A DNA stretch of 64,000 nucleotides from Amborella trichopoda. Lineage: Eukaryota > Streptophyta > Magnoliopsida > Amborellales > Amborellaceae. The stretch covers positions 1,163,605-1,227,604 of the forward strand of contig NW_006494943.1 of the NCBI RefSeq assembly GCF_000471905.2, read 5' to 3'. Shown one piece after another: positions 55,459 to 64,000 of this stretch (position 1 is the first letter of the stretch; every line of letters starts with the position of its first letter). The notes beneath the pieces were generated by a model. It saw nothing but the letters and a program-made list of their open reading frames with translations. It was not told where the DNA came from and ran no database searches. A program made the position numbers and the translations under genes.

Positions 55459-55875
55459 CCATCTTCTTACCAACCTCTTTGTCCAGCTAAGCTTGCGTGC
55501 AGGAAACCTAACATGGAGATCGAGCTGTACTTCATTTATAATGTCTATCCGTGTAATCTTAGGTTGGTTATGAACACGAACTTTAATATTATTTTCTACC
55601 CAATCACTTCAAGCAAGCAACTGATAAACCATCTCCAAACCTCTATATGTGTACTCATTAACCAGGGACTTTATTTTAAAGTATATCGTATCGCCAGCTC
55701 TTACGCATTGCACTTACTACATACAACCCTCTACCTTGCAACTTGCCTAAACTTGCCCCTGCTTGCGCTTGACAAACTTCAAAACAAAATTATTGTAGAC
55801 AACAAAATCAACCAAATGACGTTGGCATTCATAAATATTTTCAAAATATTGGCCAATTTCCAAAACAACCTTTTT
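55459..55875 (-). pseudogene. MULE (Mutator-like) transposase, N-terminal fragment
   Basis: One minus-strand frame carries the DNA-binding start of a MuDR-type transposase. It reads VLEIGQYFENIYECQRHLVD, then FVVYNNFVLKFVKRKQGQV, the zinc-ligand pair in SCKVEGC, then FKIKSLVNEYTYRG and WVENNIKVRV...ITRIDIINEVQLDL. It ends KLSWTKRLVRRW, where the KAWRAR-type motif is expected. Four in-frame stops interrupt it (after QV, two after GCM, and after LLA), and the catalytic domain is absent. The 211-residue open frame on the opposite strand (55375-56010) overlaps this fragment and is not a gene. Confidence 0.8.
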
Positions 55876-56345
55876 ACTAATTCCACTACATTGGTTCTCA
55901 ATTGGTTTAATATTTATCCATATCATGCTCTAGTACAAACTCAGACTCGTTTTCTATTTGGACATGCACCACTTGGGTGCGCTCTCTATAATCAGGTAAA
56001 GATGTATTAGACCGACTGTTAATAGAAAACATAGTACAATAAGTTGAGTTGAGCAAATCACAAATATTTGTGACCACAAACTATTCAATTAAAGCAAATA
56101 AGAGATGAAAGCGTAAATTGTACAAATACCTATTCCTTGTAGATGGACCATCACCATCAGCTTCTATCATTCAAAACTTCTTTGGTCTCCGTTCTAGCTC
56201 CATTATAGATGCAATGCATACAACAATATTCGAAGATTCACCTCCCAACATATAAGATACATTTATGTCATCACTTATATCAATCAATTCAAATCCACTA
56301 GATATTTAAAAAAAAAAGAAAAAAAGAAAAAGACCTTATGTTATT

Positions 56346-56490
56346 ACATCCATACCCGACGTTTTTCCCTTTCATAACATGTTTTCTTTTAAATGATGGA
56401 ACTAGCCATTTCGGTTTTTTTAATAACCGAATAATTCAAATTATCAGATATTAAGGAACCAAATGAATTAATTTTTTGGTATTTTAATAA
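56346..56490. repeat. Direct repeat flanking the MULE region, right copy
   Basis: It contains CATACCCGACGTTTTTCCCT, then AAATGATGGAACTAGCC and TTTTTAATAACCG. It is the partner of 54640-54780. Confidence 0.5.
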
Positions 56491-57800
56491 CCAAAAATAT
56501 TAATTTTTTGGATTTTGAAATTTTAAAATTTAGGTTTTTGGCTCTTGAAGATCATATATGTTTTCGGTCATTCAACATCTTGAAATTTTCATGCTAAATT
56601 TCCTACGAAATAACACTATCCTACTAGTATTCATCTATCTTTTTAGGGTTCCCACTAGCATCTCTCTCTCTATCTCCCCGACTCTACCATGTCTCTCTCT
56701 AACCCACGAACTTGAATGGATTTGCTATGTGTCTCGCTCTCACAACGAGTAAGATTATTTGGGGTTTATTCTCTAATTGAATTTTAACTGTATGTAATGT
56801 TTTGTGTTTGTATTGGTAGAAGTTATTTGTCTTTAAAGTGAATATATTTTTGGGTAAATCTTATAATGAATAATTGATTTCCTTTTAATATTGGATTGAT
56901 TTACTAGTACATAGTATTTCTTAGTCTTGCCCTATGGGTGAGGCCAACTTGCCATATCTTATATGTAAAATTCATATTTTATGATCCCTAAATGAATGTT
57001 TAATTATGTATTAAACATATCTGATATTTTTTGATGACTTCTATTCTTTTTTTTTTGTAACTTGGATTTTGGTATTCATTTAAGACAGTAGCATCAACAA
57101 TGGTTACCGAAAGAATGCAATTAGTATTTTGATATAGAAGATCTTTTACGACAAAATCAAATGATGGATGTCTTTTTCACAAAAGAGAGAAATTGAAGGT
57201 TATCAAGTACTATAAAAATAATTCATTGGAACAACTACAAAGTCATTTTGGGAACTTGATATCGTGTGATTCAAGCAAGTTGACTATTATGTACAACATC
57301 GGTTTATGAGAAATTGCAAATTGTTGGTTATAAGCTTTTCTATTCCTTGTATTTACTATTTTATGCAGAAGTATGAAAAACAAATGAACAATCCCTATCA
57401 TGACGTCGCCAGCATCGTATCCCGTTGGAATCCAAGTACTACGAATCCTATGGATCCCCAATGAATAGAGGGGGTTTTCAAAGTACTGATGAAAGACGAA
57501 CTACTTTTCTTTCAAAATACTTATAAAAGATGACCTGCTCAATGGGTGTGCTTTGTATAATGCTGCAATTTCGAACAATTAAAGGAAGGCTTACTTTATT
57601 TATCTTATACCACCAAAGTTTATTTTAGGCACTCTTACAACCACGAATTTGACACTCTTACAATCACCTCTTATACCATTTACCTAATCAGAGTCTAAAT
57701 TTTTAGACATATAGGCCTAGGCCTAGAGATAATAGAGAGATTCATATTGCACTGGGTGTTTGCGTGCATTTTTGACGCACCCACCCCCTGTGCGAATAAT
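56491..57800. other. Unassigned intergenic DNA
   Basis: I see no supportable gene. A fragment near 57548-57595 (GTGCTTTGTATAATGC ... GAACAATTAAAGGAAGGCTT) resembles one end of MITE family B. Confidence 0.35.
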
Positions 57801-57802
57801 AG

Positions 57803-58258
57803 ATGATGACACAAATTACTTCTCCCTATCCAACCATCTATTCTGAAAGGACGGTTGAGATAGTCTCAATGACAATATCACATCTCTATACTATTTTATA
57901 GTTAATTTAATTTTTTTTACGAACTATTTTGACACCAAATTTTGAGCGTCCACTCCTCTATTAAATTAGCACTTATAAAAAATATATAAAAAAATCTCAA
58001 TAAAATAAAATGACTAAAATACCCCTAAAATTTTCTAGGGATATTTTGTCATTATATATTATCAAAAAATTATTTTTAAATTTTTTTTTAGGTGAGCCTC
58101 ATTGATATAATGGCACGTATCAAATTTCATATTCATATAATTTGTATAAAAAAATAAAAAATAACATACTATGAGTCATCGATTCTAGATCAAATAATTA
58201 GTGGCTCACTTGATCTAATTGGATGGCTGGCAGTAGGTAAAGTATAGAAATATTTCTC
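57803..58258. mobile_element. MITE family C, copy 3, inverted relative to copy 1
   Basis: The left side (ATCCAACCATCTATTCTGAA; GAGATAGTCTCAATGACAAT) matches the inverted right side of copy 1. The centre has a hairpin (ATGACTAAAATACCCCTA against TAGGGATATTTTGTCAT). The right side ends near TATAGAAATATTTCTCGT. Confidence 0.75.
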
Positions 58259-58264
58259 GTAAAA

Positions 58265-60480
58265 TAAAACCCATATTTTGAAGAACCCTTGTATGACATC
58301 ATCTCGGCCCCAAGATGAGCAAATGAGTGGCTCTTAATACCCTGAATACATCCCCCAAATTTCAACTTGATTGGGTAAAGCTACAAGGAGATATGAGGAA
58401 AGTGAGTTGAAGGAGTAATACGGACAAACAATATAGTAAAACTCTTGGAAATCGACCGCAGATGGCCTCTGGACCATCATAGATGACTTTATAAGATCAA
58501 AATACCCCGAACCCCTGAATTTCTGGCCAAACAGACCTTTCTAGGCCATACCTTCCAAAAATGTGTTGTTTTTATACTATATAGGATTTCATAGCTTGAA
58601 CTAGTTTCTTAACAGAGTAAAATCTTGCTACACTTCCCAAAAAAAAGAACTTTGTGCCCTTAGATCTCTCGACCTTCAAGACAAACTGAGCGGAAATTTG
58701 GATATATTGTGCTCTTCGATGAACATAATCTTTTGGTATAGGGCACACACATGATCATCCGTCGGTTCGAAAGATATCTTAGAGAAAATTCCGTAGGTTT
58801 TCAAGCTCATGCAAATATCCATTTGTTGACCTCTTCATGCTCCATGACTATAATTCGATATCCGACCATCGGATTGAGCTCAAACTTAGTGAATTTCGAT
58901 TGTGACTCTATTATCTTCGATCTGACATAAGAAAAGTCGTGTTGGGGTTTACAGGACGGTACCGTTATGAGGCTCAAAAGTGGGCATAATTTTTGAGGTA
59001 GCATAAAATTGAATTTTCGATGATTTTATGGAGTCATAACTTGGTCAATCAAAGATCATTCCGCACAATTTTTAATGCAAAATGATTGTGTCGGCTTTCT
59101 CTTCTAGTTACCAACAATAGAATCACAAAAAACTCGATATTTTCGGAGTAATTGATCAAAGAACACAGTTAAAGTTTGCATAAAAACCAAGAAAACTCAA
59201 AACCATCAAGAAGTTCGTCAAATCTACATGGTTCTCAGCAAATCATGTATCAAAACTGTCATAGCAAGGTGATATATATATTTTCAGTAATAGATTGTCT
59301 ATTTCGGTGCTGGAGAAGCTCAAACCAAGGCCCAATGCCATGTGGGTGGGAAGTGGCCCATTTTTAAAGACCTATTTGTGAATTTCAAACTTTGTGCATG
59401 CCCTTTTGGTCAAATTTTCTTTTACCCAAGTTTTGGTTCTATCTTTCTTTTCTTTTTCACTAAATTCTTTAGGGTTCCGAGCATCCACCCTTGTTCAAGG
59501 GGAAGCTCTACATAAACCCCACTATCCATTGTAACTTGAAGAGCCCTTTTTGAGAAAGGAGAGAATTTGTTTTTTGCAAAAAAGGTCTTCACCCTAGATT
59601 CAACCTTAGGTTAGTTACTCAAGCCTTAACGCACCTCCTTGAACCCAACTACCCATCTCCTATCCGGTCCTACTCCTACGCTACATTCTAGCCTATACCA
59701 TACAACATATCCTAGTCCATACTTCTCATATTCACTAATCCAACCCATAACATACACCCTAGCCAATATCTATTATACTACATACACCACACTGTACCCT
59801 ACTTTCTACCTTGGACCATATTATACTCCGTACAAACACCGAAGCCACTAAGTCGAAGCAAGTTTTAAGAGGGCTCGCTTACGTAGCGACGCCTGTACGG
59901 GCTTGTACCCGGCGGACCTTGTTGGTAGACCTCTCGAGGTGCATCGTTTAGTTGTCGAGCACCTTTTTCTCTTGTCATCTACCTAGCCCTGGGGTGGGGG
60001 AGGTGTTGCCAGAATTCTACGGTCTCCCTTATAGCTGCCTACCTACCATAGCCACCTGTCTACCCACCATAGATGCCTACCTATCATAGCCACATACCCA
60101 CCATGGTGCCTGCTTATCCAAGCCGCCTGCTTACCCACACGCTTATCTAAACTAACCTACACTATTCACCTAAACTCATTTAGTCCATACAACCCAAGCT
60201 GAGCCAAACCAATTTGAACCAAACCATATGAGCTCATAGGACCCATTGATCATCGTAAGTACACGACTCTGAGACATCGATACGGTGAAGAGTGTGATGC
60301 ACCCCCCTTTCTCTTTTTTAAGCAAAGAATGTGTAAAAAAAAAAAGAAAAAAGAAAAAAAAAAGATGACCACAGTGAAGATCCTAGAGGATACCATGGCC
60401 AAAAATACCAAGAAGAAAAGAACGACGAACATGGTGGCACCACATGTAAAATAGTCGAGAGATTGGGTTTGGTGAAAACC
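58265..60480. other. Unassigned, probably retrotransposon-derived DNA
   Basis: From 58290 to 59350 the text is moderately GC-rich (for example CGGCCCCAAGATGAGC, TTTCTGGCCAAACAGACC) like the non-coding parts of plant LTR elements, but I find no domain. From 59630 to 59850 it is an A/C/T-biased run of CATACACC and CTACATAC words. From 60050 to 60140 it carries GCCTACC...CACCATAG repeats. No gene is supported. Confidence 0.3.
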
Positions 60481-60517
60481 ATAAGATGCCAACCCCAATA
60501 GGTCCAACACGGGTGAT

Positions 60518-60947
60518 GACTTTAAAAGCACCTCCAACATATCCGACACGGGGTAATGATTTTAAAAGCACATCCAATATGTCTAACACAGGTGAGGACT
60601 TTAAAAGCACTCCCAATATGTCCGACACGGTTGGTTACTTTAAAAGCACCCTCAATATGTCTGAACCTGATGATGAATTTAAAAGCACCCCCAATATGTT
60701 CAACACGGGTGATGACTTTAAAGCACCCCCAATTTGTCCAATATAGGTGATTACTTTAAAAGTACCCCCAAATACGTTCAACACAGGTGATGACTTTAAA
60801 AGCACCTCCAATATGTCCGACAAGGGTGATGGCTTTAAAAGCACCATCAATATGTCCAACACGGTTGATGACTTTAAAAACACCCCCATTATGTTCAACA
60901 TGGGTGATGATTTTAAAAACACTATCAATCGGTCCAAAATAGGTAAT
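60518..60947. repeat. Minisatellite, 39-bp unit, 11 copies
   Basis: The consensus unit begins GACTTTAAAAGCACCCCCAA and ends ATATGTCCAACACGGGTGAT. The length is a multiple of three, so the plus-strand reading repeats DFKSTPNMSNTGD-type text without stops, and minus-strand frames are open too. Units differ at several sites, and one is a base short. No start, leader or conserved flank suggests a real gene. Confidence 0.9.
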
Positions 60948-60989
60948 GACCTCAACACTTCTCAACTAGGTCCAGTTGGGGTAAAGACA

Positions 60990-61290
60990 TAAAAAATCCC
61001 ATATGCCCATCTGATACATGTTATGATGCTAAATGCAGCTTGGAACTGTCCAAATCTGTTGATGACATAAAAAGTTGTTTGATTTCGTCCAACGAGGGTT
61101 ATGACGTTAAATATCATCGATTACGTCCAATGAAAGTGAAAACATTAAAAGCCTCTTTATTTCTGATGTTGGTGATGACTTTAAAACTACCTCACCCTTG
61201 TCCAAATCTGCTGATGACATAAAAAGCTGCTTGACTTTGTCCAAGCAGGGTCACAATGTTCAAAGACCCTCGATTATGTCTAATGAGAGT
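60990..61290. repeat. Diverged higher-order repeat next to the 39-bp array
   Basis: The block GTCCAAATCTGTTGATGACA then TAAAAAGTTGTTTGA or a close variant occurs at about 61048 and 61199. Between the copies is a related GATTACGTCCAATGAAAGTG, which recurs as GATTATGTCTAATGAGAGTG at 61271. It shares the GATGACTTTAAAA and GTCCAA words with the 39-bp array, so it is probably an older part of the same repeat. Confidence 0.6.
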
Positions 61291-61293
61291 GAA

Positions 61294-61675
61294 TGTTGGT
61301 ATGTATGATGGTCATGGGGCTTAAGATGTCATATATTTATATCTCTTATTATTTAATTTAATGATTTAATATTTATCACTAAACATGAGGGCTTGTTTAG
61401 AGAGAGAAAGATCATCATCTAATAGATAGATGATAACTACCCACCTCCCAGGATTGTAGGCTATATTTTTTACAGTTTTCAGGAGAAAGCCGAATGTTGG
61501 ATAATTATCTCCTCTATCTTTCTATAACTAGCTTTTCATGGCCATAGAGAGGCACACAGAGAAGTTTGAATTCTCATTGTTCTGGAAAACCCTCCCCTCT
61601 GCAATCCCCAATCTTACGAAACTGTCCCTAATCCTGAGAATTTAGAAATCTATCTCTTCCCTCAAGTTTTCAACA
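61294..61675 (+). repeat. 5' LTR of the plus-strand Copia element
   Basis: It begins TGTTGGTATG and ends TTTTCAACA, with matching TGTTG/CAACA termini, and is 382 bp. A primer-binding site TGGTATCAAAGC (61677-61688), complementary to initiator tRNA-Met with one change from the usual TGGTATCAGAGC, follows. Confidence 0.8.
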
Positions 61676-62451
61676 TTGGTATCAAAGCGTTCAGAAAATC
61701 AGTGGCAAAACTGCTGAAATTTAGTGCCTAAAACAATTGAAAAATCAATCTTTGATGATGGAATGAAACATTTGTTTCTGCTTGCTAAGAATCAAACTCT
61801 ATAGAGTGATAAAAATACTTGTTATTTACTGCTGAAAATTATTGTGCAGCTCTTCTTTCCTTTCTTTTTTGGCTGCTGAAATTTGTGCACATCTTTTATG
61901 AAATATGAAAACAGTTGTGCACACACTAGCTGCTCGAGTGAAGGTTTACATAGCAATTGCATGCATTTTTGTGGTCTATAATTTAGGGAATTTTCTACAT
62001 ATTCTATTTGCATAATAATTATCATTATTTAGCATAATTATCATATGCATTGGTCTCTTTAAGTGAGAAATTTTCATGATCTTGATTTTGTGAATTCATT
62101 TTTTTTATTTATTATGCAATGCCATATTTTTGTTGAAAAATATCAAATATCATTGTACACCCTCTCTCTTGTGCTAAGACATATTCACATATTTATGAAA
62201 ATTATTCTTATGTATAATTTGACATAAAGTAGTTATTGTCTTACTTTATTAATTTTTTGTTGGATTACAACAGTGCGAACATAAACTGTTCGAGAAAGTT
62301 TTTCTTTGAGGTTAAAGCTCATTGAGAATCGGCAAACCTATTGATTTAGCTAGCAGACAACCATTTCTTAAACATAATTAAATTTTTTGAACTTTTAGGT
62401 ATTATCTAAAAATTTAAAATGACATTCTGGGCTAGTCTTTTTTTCTAAGAT

Positions 62452-63804
62452 ATGGTAGATTATGTCGTAGATACAGAACCACCCGTTTTAGAACTTAATG
62501 TCAATGGTCAAACTAGAATGCGACTTGACAAATGGTTGGAAGATGACAAAGTAGATAGGACTACTATGTTGAGCTTTATGGAAGATGATTTAATTAGAGT
62601 TTTTGAGGATCATACCACACCTCAAAGTATGATGGGTGGTCTATCTGAAAAATGTGAGACCACTTCTGAGACCCATGTGTAATTGTTGTTAGAAAAATAC
62701 AATTCTTGCAGAATGAAAAAAACAGACTCAATTACCGAGCATGTATATAAAATGACAGTGCTCGCAAAGGACCTTGCTGCATCCAAGAAACTAGTCCCTG
62801 ATCGAATGCAAGTGTCTATTGTCCTTAATAGTCTCCCTCCATCTTGAGAGTCTGTTGTAATTGCATTGAACCATTATGCACAAGGGATAACCATGTCAAA
62901 TCTTCTCATGCATCTCAGTATTGAAGCTGAGACAAGAATGATGAAGAAGTCAAATGAGCTCCACTTAGCCCAAAGTTCTTCTCAGATCCCCATGAAACCT
63001 TTCAATAATCAGAAAAATAATAGGTATGAGGGAAATAGAAGAAATTTTAGAAATCAAAATAATAAGATTGAGAAGACCTGTTTTTATTGTAAGGAAATTG
63101 GGTACATCAAGTTTAATTGTACCAAGCTGAAAAACAAAAATAGAAACCAAAATAACAACCTTGCTCGTAATAAAAATAAAAGAAATGACTTGATTTGCGT
63201 AGTCCTCGAATCAATAATTGCCGACTATGACCTGGGAAATTGGTGGGTTGACTCCGCCTCCATTCAACATGTCTCGAGGACCAAAGACAGATTCACAGAA
63301 TTGAAGGAGATTGCAGCCGATAACTAATGGGTTTATATGGGAAATGACACATATTGTGATGTACTTGGTGTCGGTACTTTCAAGTTGTGTTTACCAGGAG
63401 GAACAAATCTCCTATTGACTGATACTTTGTATGCACCCAATATAAGGCGCAATTTGATTTCTGTTCCTAGGTTAGACGACAAGGGTTATGAAATAAGATT
63501 TAAGTCTGGTCGAGTCACCATTAGGAAGCATTCTAGAGCATTGGTGTATAATACTAAAGTTGACAATTTGTACCGACTGAATATTAATGAAAGTTCATCA
63601 TTTTCTGGTTATTTTGATGCCTCTTTTGATGCTTATGTATATATGGATGATCCATATTTATGGCACTTAAGATTACGATATATAAATAAAGACATAATGA
63701 ATCAAATGATTAAAAAAAGTTTGCTCCCCAATTTAGGAGAAATTGTGCTCAAAACATGCGAGCCATGTATTTCTGGTAAATTAACTAAGAAGCATTTCCC
63801 GTAA
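62452..63804 (+). pseudogene. gag-protease-preintegrase region of the Copia element (fossil)
   Basis: In family terms: gag capsid-like part (62452 to about 63060), zinc knuckle, aspartic protease with DSA at the usual DSG/DTG position, and the GAG-pre-integrase domain with its HxxxC-type end. It is broken, and no functional product is expected. Confidence 0.85.
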
Positions 63805-64000
63805 AGGGAAAATGTCCAGTGAACGACTTAGTATTGTTCACTATTGTTCACTCTGATATATGTGGCCCATTAAATGTAAAAATACATAGAGGTATGAAAT
63901 ATTTTATAATATTTATAGATGATTATTAACGTTATGGATACCTAATTAGTAAGAAATCAAATGCATTAGAAACTTTTAAAGAATATACATCTAAGGTTGA

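Larger units (their letters stand above)
61294..64000 (+). mobile_element. Ty1/Copia LTR retrotransposon, 5' half (fossil, cut by window end)
   Basis: The order is LTR, primer-binding site, an untranslated leader to about 62450, gag, a CCHC zinc knuckle (CFYCKEIGYIKFNC near 63078), a protease start (WWVDSASIQHV near 63240), a pre-integrase block (WHLRLRYINKDIM; CEPCISGKLTKKHFP near 63660-63800) and the first part of integrase up to the window edge. This is the standard Copia order. The polyprotein is broken by a handful of interruptions, so this copy is probably dead. The RT, RNase H and 3' LTR lie outside the window. Confidence 0.9.

Noticed and set aside
55375-56010. A 211-residue plus-strand open frame, the longest gap-free frame in the window
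   Set aside because: It has no domain and lies opposite the MULE transposase fragment on the minus strand, whose motifs are unmistakable. It is a shadow frame.
60486-60992. Frames with repeated DFKSTPNMSNTGD-type text
   Set aside because: The 39-bp unit is a multiple of three, so open frames on both strands are expected. Nothing else indicates a gene.

Overview
This is 64 kb of AT-rich nuclear plant DNA. The evidence is two spliced host genes of plant families, plant Copia and Gypsy LTR elements, L1-type LINEs that carry an RNase H domain, hAT, MULE and PIF/Harbinger-like elements, and many foldback MITEs. Introns of 3.2 and 4.6 kb packed with repeats point to a large, repeat-rich angiosperm genome; the species cannot be told from the sequence. 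There is no operon, CRISPR array or other prokaryotic trait. Most long open frames here are accidental or belong to transposons.

Host genes. (1) An apparently intact nine-exon aldo-keto reductase lies on the minus strand, 18502 down to 9186. All nine exons join in frame to 331 codons, and the catalytic Asp/Tyr/Lys/His tetrad is present. (2) A two-exon ERD15-like gene (PAM2 motif, PAE1-like block, terminal QPR) lies on the plus strand, 48620-52223, with a 3163-bp intron. They have no evident functional link beyond both belonging to stress-associated families.

Layout. 1-832: end of a decayed minus-strand Copia element. 1042-2434: hAT copy 1. 2.4-9.2 kb: old unassigned repeat-derived DNA with short tandem repeats. 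9.2-18.5 kb: the reductase gene, whose intron 5 holds a decayed LINE and a compact LTR pair. 19.2-19.8 kb: a foldback MITE with a strong central hairpin. 22.3-22.95 kb: a G-rich minisatellite. 23.2-37.5 kb: a three-layer nest, a LINE split by an 11.3-kb LTR element (5-bp target duplication CCTTT), itself split by hAT copy 2. 38.0-41.0 kb: a second, minus-strand LINE split by hAT copy 3. 42.37-43.87 kb: hAT copy 4, with an AT-rich minisatellite and the tail of a transposase frame. 44.3-48.25 kb: nested MITEs. 48.6-52.4 kb: the ERD15-like gene. 53.2-54.6 kb: an element with long inverted repeats inside another repeat. 55.46-55.88 kb: a MULE transposase remnant. 57.8-58.26 kb: a third copy of the hairpin MITE. 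60.5-61.3 kb: an 11-unit 39-bp minisatellite. 61.29-64.0 kb: the 5' half of a plus-strand Copia element cut by the window end.

I found no convincing new multi-gene system. The most distinctive observations are a 29-bp tandem repeat that triplicates a splice donor in the reductase gene, a small hAT family whose copies carry internal minisatellites and a shared tRNA-like segment, and a MITE family whose central hairpin survives in divergent copies.
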